NCBI GenBank assembly: GCA_020881915.1
Contig: JAJFPB010000008.1
Span: 2,356,001 to 2,420,000, forward strand
Direction: 5' to 3'
Length of the DNA stretch: 64,000 nt
Origin: Paramyrothecium sp. XJ0827
Lineage: Eukaryota > Ascomycota > Sordariomycetes > Hypocreales > Stachybotryaceae
In this document: piece by piece, positions 20,960-30,995 of the stretch
How the letters are laid out: each line of letters opens with the position of its first letter
Position numbering within the stretch: the first letter of the stretch is position 1
The notes under the pieces: generated by a model
Database searches by the model: none
Seen by the model: only the letters and a program-made list of their open reading frames with translations
Told to the model about the DNA's origin: nothing
Made by a program: the position numbers and the translations under genes

Positions 20960-23365
20960 CTACCGCAGGATTAGGTCAATGCGCCCAGACGCCTGCTCTT
21001 CCCAGCATGATTTCCAAACCACTCCCACACCTCTGCGGTAGGCGACACCATCTTTCCACTCGATCCACAGCACGTTATAGATGGACCCTTCTATATCCGA
21101 CTCGGAAACAGCAACAAGCTCGTAGGGCCCGCTTGTCATGGGAGATCCAAAGTTGAGCCATGCACAAGCTTGCTTTCCACTAACACATTCGCCGTGTTTT
21201 CCTACCAAGGGCATGCCCCAGTTCGGATGCCAAGGCGGGCCAGGTCTAGAAGTCGGCGCCCGTTGGAAGAATGATCGAAGAGGTCTAGAGAATAAAAGTT
21301 GCGTACCGCTTGCTGGAGGTGCAGGTTGACCAAGCTCCAACTCCCTGCCGCGATTATTTGTTCGTCCACTTGCTCCTGTTGTACCTGGACGACCCTGCTC
21401 AGCATTTTGAGTTTCCAAGCCAGAAGACACGCCTTCCCCATCTTCATCTGATACTGGCTTCCAGCCTTCTTCTCCATTCTCCTGGTATTGCCATCGTACA
21501 AGTGACCGCACACTTCCAGGGTAGTCGCTAGTGTAGGGGAAATGAACCGCTTCATTGTGCTGCGTGAGCCCATGATACTCTTTGCCTGACTGCATCGGCA
21601 CTTTCGCAGCGAATCCCGTCTCCCACGCAGCCCATGACCAGGTGGGCGGTGACTGCATCGCCATGTTTGCCCTCCGCACGACTCGTTCTCCCGCCAACTT
21701 GCCGCCTGCTTTTGGACAGGACCACAAAATCGCTGAGTCGAAGAACATTCTCGGTAGCCCGCCAATGAAGCCGCCGACAAAGGCTGTCTCTAAGACACCG
21801 AGGATGCCCGAGAACGCGTGGAGGGCGTCTTCTGGGTAGGTCAACTTCCGACGGTTAAACTCTGATATGTGTGTGGCAAGCTCATCCATGGACGGCGTTG
21901 CGTGAAAAGAGAAACCCTGTGCTATCATCTTCTCGGTACGTTCGCATTGGCTTGTAAGAGGTTCCATGCCCTCGAACCAAACAGCGCAGTGACACTCCCA
22001 AGAGACCGAGTGATTATCGAAAAGCAGCAGTCGCCGTGAGAATATCTGTTCCTGAAAAGTCCAGCCTCGGTCGTTCCACGGAGAGGATTGCAATCTCTTA
22101 TGATGCGCTGCGATCTCAGACATGATTAGAAGCTCCGGTCTGCGCCATGTTCCTCGGGGAATGAATCTCTTCTTTCTTTGAATCGGCAGTCCCACATCTC
22201 GCAACCCGCGGATACCATTCATAGCATCCCCTCCTCCAGCAACGATTGTCAAGTGGGCGTTGGCGTATATAGAGCCCATACCATGGAGCTCCTCGTTCAT
22301 CTCCCGTTCATCATCTTGAACAATGCACAGGGCATCTACCCAGAGAAACCGCTCGCCGAGAAGTTTTGTGAGCTGGATTGCGTTCGAGATAGTCTCCGGC
22401 AAGTTCGGTTCTGCACGTGGGTCCGTACCAATTTTGGTGGATGAAGCCGTGGCAGACGAGCTTTGGTCTGGATTTGGGGTGTGTAGCATTGAGCCTTTTG
22501 TGTTCAAATGGCTTATGTTGTGACTTGATGTCTTGAAAGTGTGTCTAGTCCCCCACACGTAGCTCAAAGCCACATACTGGCGGTCATCCTCGTAGGGCAC
22601 GAGACACAGATTGTTCACGTCAATGAGTCGTCTCGGCCTTGCGCCATAAATGGCTGCACTTTCGGCAGATAGACTGCAGTGCGATGCATGATGCGTTGCG
22701 CAATGGTCCATCCATTGTCGGACCTCCTCGAGGTCCACCCATGGTCCAAGTTGCTTGATTGATATTCGGCTATCGCGTAGGTCCTCTAGTTGTTCTAGCT
22801 TGCTGAGATATATGCGTGGAGGAGCACGCGCGTAGCCGTGCGAGTACGAGCCAGAGCCATTGTTGGATGGTCTCATTTTCTTTAGTTTCTGCTCTGTTCG
22901 CTCCGACAATGCTGCTAAGTAGCTGTCTGCAAAGGTGATGATTTCTGTGAACTCATCACTATAAAGCCTGGAATCGTGGTCGGTGGCACCATGGCTAATT
23001 GGCGATTCTTGACCCAACGCAGCTTGATTTTGTGCATGGATGCCACAGAAGAAACCTCTTGCCGCATTCATGATATTGTCCAGAGGCTCCTCACTAGGTG
23101 CGAGATTGCCAAGATAACGAAGCCGATTTCGTGACTTGGTGATCACATCCAGGAGAAGGTCATTCCACTCTTTCTCTTCAGGCCGAGCCAATATGGCGTC
23201 CAGGCACTCTTTCTCGGTCCAGTCGTTACATTTTCCCAGTAGACGAAAACAATCCTTCTCACACAGGCCAACATCAACATCATCGAAGCCATCCTTGGGA
23301 TTCCATGTGATTGTAGACGGTTGTTCTTCTGCAGCGCCATGGCTTGGACTGGTTGCGTCGGCCAT
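20960..23365 (-). CDS. HET-domain protein, 801 aa, intact
   Basis: Single-exon gene of 801 aa with start MADATSPSHGAAEEQ. A variable N-terminal third is followed by the HET domain: YVALSYVWGTRHTFK (about residues 267-281), LPETISNAIQLTKLLGERFLWVDALCIVQDD and IYANAHLTIVAG, then WNDRGWTFQEQIFSRRLLLF, all standard HET blocks in order. The C-terminus carries a PTWSWAAWETGF element seen in many members. HET proteins trigger cell death after fusion of genetically different hyphae; which partner this one senses is unknown. The long polar insertion with GRTNNRGRELELGQPAPP is likely disordered. It is the only one of three HET genes in the window without a visible lesion. Confidence 0.9.
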   Translation of the reverse strand: MADATSPSHGAAEEQPSTITWNPKDGFDDVDVGLCEKDCFRLLGKCNDWTEKECLDAILARPEEKEWNDLLLDVITKSRNRLRYLGNLAPSEEPLDNIMNAARGFFCGIHAQNQAALGQESPISHGATDHDSRLYSDEFTEIITFADSYLAALSERTEQKLKKMRPSNNGSGSYSHGYARAPPRIYLSKLEQLEDLRDSRISIKQLGPWVDLEEVRQWMDHCATHHASHCSLSAESAAIYGARPRRLIDVNNLCLVPYEDDRQYVALSYVWGTRHTFKTSSHNISHLNTKGSMLHTPNPDQSSSATASSTKIGTDPRAEPNLPETISNAIQLTKLLGERFLWVDALCIVQDDEREMNEELHGMGSIYANAHLTIVAGGGDAMNGIRGLRDVGLPIQRKKRFIPRGTWRRPELLIMSEIAAHHKRLQSSPWNDRGWTFQEQIFSRRLLLFDNHSVSWECHCAVWFEGMEPLTSQCERTEKMIAQGFSFHATPSMDELATHISEFNRRKLTYPEDALHAFSGILGVLETAFVGGFIGGLPRMFFDSAILWSCPKAGGKLAGERVVRRANMAMQSPPTWSWAAWETGFAAKVPMQSGKEYHGLTQHNEAVHFPYTSDYPGSVRSLVRWQYQENGEEGWKPVSDEDGEGVSSGLETQNAEQGRPGTTGASGRTNNRGRELELGQPAPPASGTQLLFSRPLRSFFQRAPTSRPGPPWHPNWGMPLVGKHGECVSGKQACAWLNFGSPMTSGPYELVAVSESDIEGSIYNVLWIEWKDGVAYRRGVGVVWKSCWEEQASGRIDLILR

Positions 23366-24093
23366 TCTTGAGCCGTGTTGGTGAAGATGGAAACGCGAAT
23401 GAGCCGCCTTGGATTGGATCGACTCAGGATAGCATTGATTAGCCGCCCCGGGCCCAGTATGGCCCTAGAAGACTATTTTGGAGCAGAAGCAAAGTTTGGA
23501 GTAAGCACTTCCGCAAGCATAAGAGATCTTTTGTGAATTAATGTCTCAAGCAGGCATACCGCTTACTCCTTAAAGGAAAAGGCAGATTTTCTCAGCCGCA
23601 CTACAAGGCATGACCAATGCCGTTGCCCCTTAGTGGATTCTTCGCACAGCCGGTCCCATGAGCGGTAGGATGCGAAAACACGAGAAGCTGAGCTAAGGTG
23701 CGGGGAACAAGAGGTGGTGATCATTACTAAGGTGTCTCATCGGCCCCACACGGCCTCTCTTTAGATCCGTGTGCATTGTCTTGTCGAGATAATCTTTCAC
23801 CTGCACTGGTTGGAGCTGCTGAACGTCCGTGAGAACTGTCTGTACTCCAAGTTGATTCTAGCCATGGCGTTTTCGCCTTTTACCGTCACATCTTCTTCAC
23901 GACATTTCAAGTGAGAAAAGAGGTCGACTACGTTTTTGCGTAGACTTGGAAATTCATTTACCAGCAGGGCGATTGTGGAAGCAATCTTATTCACCTTGTG
24001 TGCTTGATAAATAAGTCCAGGATGGAACATTGCTGTTAACAAAGCACAAGAGTTCCTTATGCAACGTCTTCTTAGTCTCAGTACGCCTCGTTT
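23366..24093. other. Intergenic, no gene seen
   Basis: About 730 bases between two minus-strand genes; it should hold the HET promoter and the 3' region of the reductase gene. Nothing else is recognised. Confidence 0.5.
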
Positions 24094-25306
24094 TCAAACC
24101 AGGCCCCGTGTTGCTAGATACTCATCAATCTCCACCTCGAGTGTAGCTGGCCACTCCTTTCCTCGCTCGGGCTCCCAGCCCAGTTTTCGAGCTAGGTCGG
24201 CTTTCGTTCGGGAGCTAGATCATGTCAGCTGCTTTTTATGCCTGCTAATCCGTCTGATAAGTACTAACTTGCTGGCATATGCCAATTCTGCCACTGAATC
24301 GGGGTATCCTGGAGGTAGCATGCCCGCCGCATCCTTGACAGTGATCTGCTGCACAGCCGTCGTGTTGACCAACTTGCGTTGGTGCAGGAACCTTCCAAAA
24401 TTGGCCGCCATTTCTCCATGAGTATGGATCCCGGACTCGCAGAAGTAAATTCCCTTACGTCCACGCGGAATCTCCGCTTGATCATGGATCTTTCGGACAA
24501 GCAACTTGATGAAGTTGGCTAAATCCTCGACATGCACATGGTTATATTCTCCTCTCCCTTCACCAATCATATATGCTGCCCCAAACTTGATCGAGAATTC
24601 AGTCATCGGACCAATGAGGCCTCCGAAGCGATTGCCCGACCCAAGCCCCAGTCCGAAAAACTTTGGTGCAACGACGATGTACGTGGGAACTCCTAGGCCT
24701 TCACCAGTTTCGGTAACGGCCACATCCGTGGTCCTCTGGGGGTATTTTTCAATGGACTCCCTGTATTTGAAGTACGAGTAAATATCCTCCTCGTCAGAGA
24801 AGGTGCGGCTTTCCACATGGCCGGCCGAAATGGGATGATCACCCAGGTTTGAGGTTCCTGAGATATGAACATAGTGCACCGGAGTTCCAAGCTTGTTTTT
24901 TCTCTCGGCCAGGCCCGAGATGAGGGATGTGGCGGCGCTGGTGTGGAAGCCGGACGCCGTGTGGACAACAACTGTGCTCTGTCAACAGTCCATTGCGTAT
25001 ATGGTGAAGATGTAGGATTACCATCATGTTCTGCTCCGATTCGAGTCAATTGATCAGCGTTGTCGAAGTTCTCGAAGAGCACAGGCTTGAGCTTCTTCTC
25101 CCGAGCAACATTGGCTTGGTCCTCTGTTCTCACAAGAGCAGAGATGTCGTAATCCTTGACCCAGGCATCTTCATCTCCTAGCAACTTGGCGACAAACGTT
25201 CCTCCACTTCATCGTGTTAGCTAGCAACGCGGGTAGTCAGCGCAGGGGAGGTCAACGCCCACATGTAACCGGACAGGCCAGTGACAAGAAGAGATTGGCG
25301 AGGCAT
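24094..25306 (-). CDS. NAD(P)-binding Rossmann protein (NAD-dependent epimerase / NmrA-like), 350 aa
   Basis: Four exons: 25306-25263, 25206-25022, 24971-24269, 24214-24094, with introns of 56, 50 and 54 bases. The frame closes on 350 aa. The N-terminus joins across intron 1 to LVTGLSGYIGGTFVAKLL, an extended-SDR GxxGxxG nucleotide motif; VVVHTASGFHTSAA follows intron 2; the end joins to RTKADLARKLGWEPERG. The classical Tyr-x3-Lys triad is not obvious in the middle, which favours an atypical or NmrA-like member over a true sugar epimerase. Such proteins work as NADPH sensors, reductases or isomerases; the substrate cannot be predicted. Neighbours give no pathway clue. Confidence 0.8.
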
Positions 25307-26120
25307 GGTGCAGTGAGAAGCCTAAATCAAGTCTTGTGTTTACCGTAGGATTTAAGCATAATCACGGATGCCGATACTTATATCTGCAGCAGACAGTATA
25401 AGCCTTGTGGGGTGCGTGCTGCGAGGAGGAATCAGGTTGTCCGAACGGCCGCCGCCCTGGTCCGATTCCCCACATTGGCATTCTGTGCTAATGGGCTCTC
25501 GGTCTCCGTGACGGACCAAACTTCACGGCATCGGGACATCTTCAACAGGAGCGTCGGCATGGTATTTGTCATACGGGGCGTAGCGGATCCTAATACGGAA
25601 TTGATTACGAATGCTCATTTGACAGGCCTTTCGTCTCCATCTCCTAGTCGCTTTTCCCTCTTCTAAACGGAGTTTACCAAATTCCCGTCCTCACCAGCTA
25701 ATCTAGCCCCGGACATACCACTTTTGGTGGAAAACCCGGTTCGACATACGCCGATGTTGATGCGCGGCCTCCTGATCCCTTCGTGGCCAGCCTGTTTCAG
25801 TCCGTCTCCCTCGACTTCGGACGCGGTATGCGATCATAATGCAACCTGTGTTCCATAGAGGCGCGGGAACCGCAATAAACTTAGAAACAAATGTGCAATT
25901 CGTCTTGGGGTCTGGGAGACATTCGCCTCCAAGTGGTCCTTGAGTGTTGCGTTCCCGACTCCTACATGACTGCGACATAGCGATGGGGGGCTACAACTTC
26001 GATCACCTAATCGCACATGCTGTATTTGCCCAGCTTGAGCTCATTTTGGCACACAAACGTCCGATGCGCTTCAATACAATTCTAATAAATTTATTTCAAT
26101 CGAGTGCTTTAAGCCTGCTA
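25307..26120. other. Intergenic, no gene seen
   Basis: About 810 bases. Short unmatched frames only; it includes the promoter of the reductase and the 3' flank of the ferroxidase gene. Confidence 0.5.
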
Positions 26121-28316
26121 CTAATGACTTGGCTGCGTTCCTAACGACTGAGTCGGTTCAATGGTGACTCCGTCTTGACCCTTTGACGACTCGGCCACAA
26201 ACATTGTCTCTGCACTAGCTGCGGCGTTGTCCTCTGACTCGTCGTCAGACCTGTCAGGGACATCAACAATGCCGTACCAAGCCACCACAATGACGCCGAG
26301 TATACCGCAGATGCAACTGAAGACTAGAGCAACAATGCCTCGAGGGGTGAATCTAGAGTAGAAGATAGTCAGCATCCCGCCAGCAATTTTTCATGGATTA
26401 ACGAAATCAGTCTAAACTTATGAGTGGAAATACTCACCCCGCAGGAAGTGGCTTGGGTGGCCTCGGCTCGCCGGCCAGGTCCAGCAGGTTCTCGGTGTTG
26501 CCAGCAGCATTTCCAGCGACGGGTACATTGCCGACCCTGCAGACATTCAGGTGATCTTCTGGGAGCTCAATTGTCTGCTGGAGTTCCAGGGGCGCCTCCA
26601 CAAAGGTTGCCATCAGACCTGAAATCACGTGCCATTCAATATGGCAGTGGAAGAGCCAGACTCCTAAAATTGCCGCGTCAGTCCCTCACCAACCTTGCCT
26701 TGTCGATTTCTCAGTATTTTTGAACGTCCGCCTGATTTACTCACCAGCATTATCTGCCTTGAATCGAAGCACAATATTTCCATTCGGGAACAGAACGACC
26801 GTATCACGCCGCATAGGGATCGCCGGATAATCGCTTTCGGACACTCCAGTGTCGGCAAATGGCCCAGCCTCCTCAGCAGAGCGATGCAGAGCCTGGAAGT
26901 TATGTCCGTGAAGATGGAATGGATGACGACCTGGATCAAGATTATCAACCACGATGTCCACAATTTCGTTCTTCTTCAAGACCATAGAGTGAGTGAAGTC
27001 ACCGTATATGGTGGGGTCAGTAGCCTGCGTGCCTGAAGTCAAGACAGTGTAGAGAGTAGGCACGGTAGGATGGGCGTAAGAGATGTTGTTGAAAAAGGCA
27101 CTGGACAGTCTTCGTCAGAACGAGATTTAGAGCTGACGGCTAAACAATGCTTACTAGTTTGCACCGTCGCCGAGATTGTCCATAATGACATTTAGGTGGA
27201 ATGTTTGATCGGGCTCGGGCAGGCGTTCCTGCTTGTCCCATGGCACAAGGGTCATGTCATCAAACGGCTCAAACTCTCCTTCGATGATTGCTGGCTCCGG
27301 AAAAGCAGCAGACTCGTCGTAGGTGAGCCAGCCCGTGACGTTGTACTGCAAGCCCTCGGGCAATTGATCGAAAAGAGTCTGTGTCATTTAGTAAACATTC
27401 CACAAAGACGAGTCAGCTCACGTACAGTGTCCATACTAGCGACGAATGCAAAGTTCTCGGTTGTTTCATTTTTCGTCGTCACAAGGAAGCTGCATCGCTG
27501 CGCAGCCGAGAGGTAGATCAGGTCCGCCTCGGCGGCCTCCGTGTAGACGCCGTCCACCTCAACAATTCGCATCTTGTGGCCTTCAAACCAGACATGTTGC
27601 CCGGCGAAAGCACCAATATTTATCACACGGAAAAGGTAGGTCGTGTTTGGTTTGACTGGAAGCTTGAAATTCTGCGTTTCGTTCATCAGGGCTGCATTTG
27701 GCACAGGCTCAGCTCCCGTTGGGTTTGTCTTGTCCATGAACTTTTTGATGAGACCGGGCATTCGGTCATAGTACCAGTCAGAGACGGTGAGGATCAACTC
27801 CTCGTCGAACGAGTCTCTGTGGGGGCTCTCTGGATCGTGGATAATCAGTGGCCCGCGAAGGCCGTCGGGATATTGACCTTTGTTGTGGGAATGATACCAG
27901 TAGGTACCGGGTTGATCGAGCTACGCAGGAGATGTTAGAAAATCAAGAATGTGGCTTCAGCTGGTAATTCTCACGGTAAAGTTGTAAGTGAAGCTTGAGC
28001 CTGGAGGAATCGGACATTGGGAAACCTGGACTGGCCCATCCATATGCGTCGATCCATTCATGAACAGGCCATGAAAGTGCAGGGACGTATCTTCGTCGCC
28101 AAGCGAGTTGTTTACGTTTACGATGAGCCGGTCGCCGACATTGCCTTCGATTCTAGGGATGGGCCATTGGCCGTTTATGCCGATGACCTCACGCTCGAAG
28201 GCACCGTCTGGATTCGCCTTGACCCAACCAATGTCGAAGTCGTAAGTGATGGTCTTAGCAGCCGCAAAGGAAGCAACTGCCAAGCTCGCGAGAAGGCGAG
28301 ACGGATGTGGCAACAT
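26121..28316 (-). CDS. FET3: Fet3-type multicopper ferroxidase, 624 aa
   Basis: Six exons: 28316-27975, 27920-27426, 27378-27155, 27100-26745, 26663-26438, 26352-26121 (introns 47-85 bases), giving 624 aa, close to yeast Fet3 length. Signal peptide at residues 1-20. All four copper-ligand clusters are present: HFHG at 80-83, YWYHSH at 121-126, HPFHLHGH at 413-420 and HCHIEWH at 478-484. A transmembrane helix follows at about 553-576 and then an acidic cytoplasmic tail, which separates Fet3 ferroxidases from soluble laccases. At the plasma membrane it oxidises Fe2+ to Fe3+ and hands it to Ftr1, encoded divergently next door. Three GATA-type iron-regulator sites in the shared promoter suggest repression in iron-replete cells. 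Confidence 0.93.
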
Positions 28317-28534
28317 CGCAATGGTATGAAGTCAGGGCTGATGCGTAAACAGAGGAACACAACCCATGTGAGAAGTTCAAGTCTTTCGTTCTCAGTAAAG
28401 TAGAACTTCCCGGGTTCGAGAGGCAGAGGGAACGAGAAGTGAAAACGTCGGAAGAGGGTTGACAAGGGCGGTCAATCCGAGTCCAGCTCTACAATCTCGG
28501 CGGTCATCGAATCATGTCATTGGCTTGGGCCGCC

Positions 28535-28543
28535 ATCAGATAA
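28535..28543 (+). promoter_or_regulatory. ATCAGATAA, iron-regulatory GATA-factor site
   Basis: Exact match to ATCWGATAA, the extended GATA consensus of the SreA/Fep1 family of iron-dependent repressors. It lies about 220 bases upstream of the FET3 start. Confidence 0.6.
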
Positions 28544-28727
28544 GCCGTGGACAGGGTCAAGGTTTTCACGTAAGGGCTGCAGGCAAAGCCAAAAGGAAAA
28601 CACGGCTGAAAATGGGTGGGTGCCATAGCCGGTCCAGCCGGAGCTATTTACATGCTTGATTTGCGCCGCACACCCTCATCCGCCTCACCATGGCTGATTT
28701 GGTTGCGGCAATCTAATCAATCGCATC

Positions 28728-28736
28728 TTATCAGAT
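28728..28736 (-). promoter_or_regulatory. ATCTGATAA (minus strand), iron-regulatory GATA-factor site
   Basis: Reads TTATCAGAT on the plus strand, so the minus strand has ATCTGATAA. It lies about 410 bases upstream of the FET3 start, in the FET3 orientation. Confidence 0.6.
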
Positions 28737-29214
28737 TGATCACACCGGACACGTTGACGTTGATTGTTTGAACTGCTGTTGAATTCATTCTGTTTCTCAT
28801 GATAGAGTGCCGAATGTTTCATGCCTCACAATGAAAATATCTCTCAAGAATTCAATGAATCAACACCTACGTTGCGGCTTTTGACCGTGCAATAGTGAAG
28901 CGTCGGAATCTACAAAAACCCTCGCGCCCCCCGCCATGCATCCACGCTAAAAGTGCCTCTCGGCATGGAATTGCCGTTCCCTACGAATTGATTTTCGGTG
29001 GCTTGGGTCGGTTGTCCGTAAACTGTCTAGCTCTCGCCTCGCTTTGGGCCCCTGAAACAGTAGTCTTGGCATCCGATTCGTTCTAGGCCTCGATCGCTGG
29101 CTGCAACCCTTGCTTGACGCAGTCCGGTGCTTGCATAGTTTCATCGCTTCTCACAAAATCTGCTGATCATGAGGGGGTTGTGGACGGATCAAAGCTACGG
29201 TCCCACATCCGCCC

Positions 29215-29223
29215 ATCTGATAA
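29215..29223 (+). promoter_or_regulatory. ATCTGATAA, iron-regulatory GATA-factor site
   Basis: Exact ATCWGATAA match about 230 bases upstream of the FTR1 start, in the FTR1 orientation. Confidence 0.6.
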
Positions 29224-29449
29224 GATCAAGTTTTGTCCGCTAGCCACGTTTGGCTCAGACGGTTCAGCTGAAGATGGCAAATCACCTTGCACTGGTCTGA
29301 TTTGATAGTCGGGGTGATTTGTGTTCTACCTTGCCCGAATTCCATCAACTTGTTTGTGCGTCTGGCCGAAATCCTATCACTTCCCTCTCTCTTCTTCATT
29401 GCCAAAAGGGCAAATTCTGGTCCTCACGCAAGCCTGCATACAATTCAAC

Positions 29450-30676
29450 ATGACGGTGCAGCTCTTTTCCGTGCCTGTATTTCTCATTGTGTTTAGAGAA
29501 ACGCTCGAGACAGCCATCATTACTTCTGTGCTCCTTGCGTTTCTCAAGCAAACCATCGGCGGGCCAAACGCAGACAAGCATGTCTACAAGAAACTTCGTC
29601 GCCAGGTGAGTTTCATGCTTCAGTTACTTAACACCACTTGCTAAATCATGACAGGTATGGCTTGGTGTCGGTCTTGGCCTCCTAATCTCTCTCATCATTG
29701 CAGGAGTCCTCATTGGCGTCTTCTACAAGGTCGGCGTAGACGCCTGGTCCAAGCACGAGATGGACTACGAAGGCGCCTTCTCGCTAATCGCAAGCGTCAT
29801 CATCACGATCATGGGTGCCGCACTGCTCCGTATTGGAAAGCTGCAGGAGAAGTGGCGCGTCAAGTTGGCCAAGGCCGCAGAGGCGCCTCTCAAAAATACC
29901 ACTCGCCTCACCGAGACGGATGGGCCACAACGTGGACTGTGGGCGAGGTTTAAGGCCTACTTCAAGGCCTTTTGTCAAAAGTATGCCATGTTTGTTTTGC
30001 CATTCATCACCGTGCTTCGTGAGGCCATTGAAGCCATTGTCTTCATTGCCGGCGTGACGTTTTCGGCTCCAGGAAGCTCAGTGCCCATTCCTGTTGTCGT
30101 CGGGTTGGCTGCCGGCTGTGCGGTTGGATATGCTCTCTACAAGTGAGTCTGCCCAATGCATTGTTCAGCAACTACTAACCACATACAGGACTGGTTCTTC
30201 TACCTCATTGAAGTTTTTCCTAATTGTGTCGTCTTGTCTTCTTTACCTCGTCGCAGCAGGACTCTTCTCCCGTGCGGTGTGGTTTTTTGAAATGCAGAGA
30301 TGGAACACCGCAGTGGGTGGCGATGCTGCCGAGACGGGGGCTGGGCCAGGCTCTTACGACATTGCCAAGAGTGTGTGGCACGTCAACGTGAGTAACTCCA
30401 GTAAACGAGACATGCTACTTGAGTATATTCGGGACGCTGACTTTTGAACAGTGCTGCAGTCCTTACTACAACGGAGGAGGTGGTTGGGGTGTTTTCAATG
30501 CCATCCTGGGCTGGCAGAACTCTGCTACCTATGGATCCGTCATATCCTACAACATTTACTGGATTGTCGTCATGGTTGGATTTGGGTGCATGAGATACCA
30601 TGAGCTAAAGGGTCACTGGCCACTTATGAAGGGAAAGGCCTCACGGAAGACTGCTGCTACAGAGAGCACTGCATGA
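29450..30676 (+). CDS. FTR1: Ftr1-type high-affinity iron permease, 355 aa
   Basis: Four exons: 29450-29605, 29655-30142, 30189-30387, 30452-30676, introns 46-64 bases, giving 355 aa. The two REXXE iron-transport motifs are present as RETLE at residues 16-20 and REAIE at 174-178, in the first and a middle hydrophobic segment as usual for the oxidase-dependent iron transporter family. About seven transmembrane helices are visible. A glycine- and cysteine-rich stretch [14 protein letters not shown] lies in the last extracellular loop and PSTART-like tail motifs are absent. It imports Fe3+ through the plasma membrane only in complex with a multicopper ferroxidase, here the divergent FET3 neighbour. 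Shared regulation by an iron-dependent GATA repressor is likely from the promoter sites. Confidence 0.94.
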
Positions 30677-30995
30677 TGACAACTCATCACTTCAGCATTG
30701 TTCAAGACCAAGTCTAGCATTGATTCTTCGGAACCTGGAATGATGCAGTCCCATATTCATTATGAGCAGCCTACAAGGTGCATCGTCAATACTTGTTCGG
30801 GTAGTGAAAGCAATAGTCATACCATGAGGAAATTTGATTTGTGGGATGACTTCGTAAAGGTTTCTTTTTGAATAGGCGAAGATCAACTTATAAGAATCAC
30901 AAAATTCGGGTCGTCACAGTATATATCAAAACCGAGGCCTTGAATTGAGGATTGAAAGATCGCTTTGTCAACGAATCTAGGGAGTGAATGTGACG
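30677..30995. other. Intergenic, no gene seen
   Basis: About 320 bases between the convergent permease and rhamnosidase genes; 3' flanks only. Confidence 0.5.

Larger units (their letters stand above)
28317..29449. promoter_or_regulatory. Divergent FET3/FTR1 promoter region
   Basis: The 1133-base gap between the divergent ferroxidase and permease genes contains three exact matches to ATCWGATAA, listed separately, and a CCAAT box on the minus strand at 28519-28523. No coding sequence is supported. One regulator can set expression of both subunits from here. Confidence 0.7.

Noticed and set aside
26121..28316. Laccase
   Set aside because: Copper sites are shared with laccases, but the C-terminal membrane helix and the divergent Ftr1 permease identify a ferroxidase.
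28519..28543. CCAAT box plus GATA site as a CBC/HapX composite element
   Set aside because: The GATA site lies on the wrong side of the CCAAT box relative to the published layout of HapX composite sites as I know it, so only the GATA site is reported.
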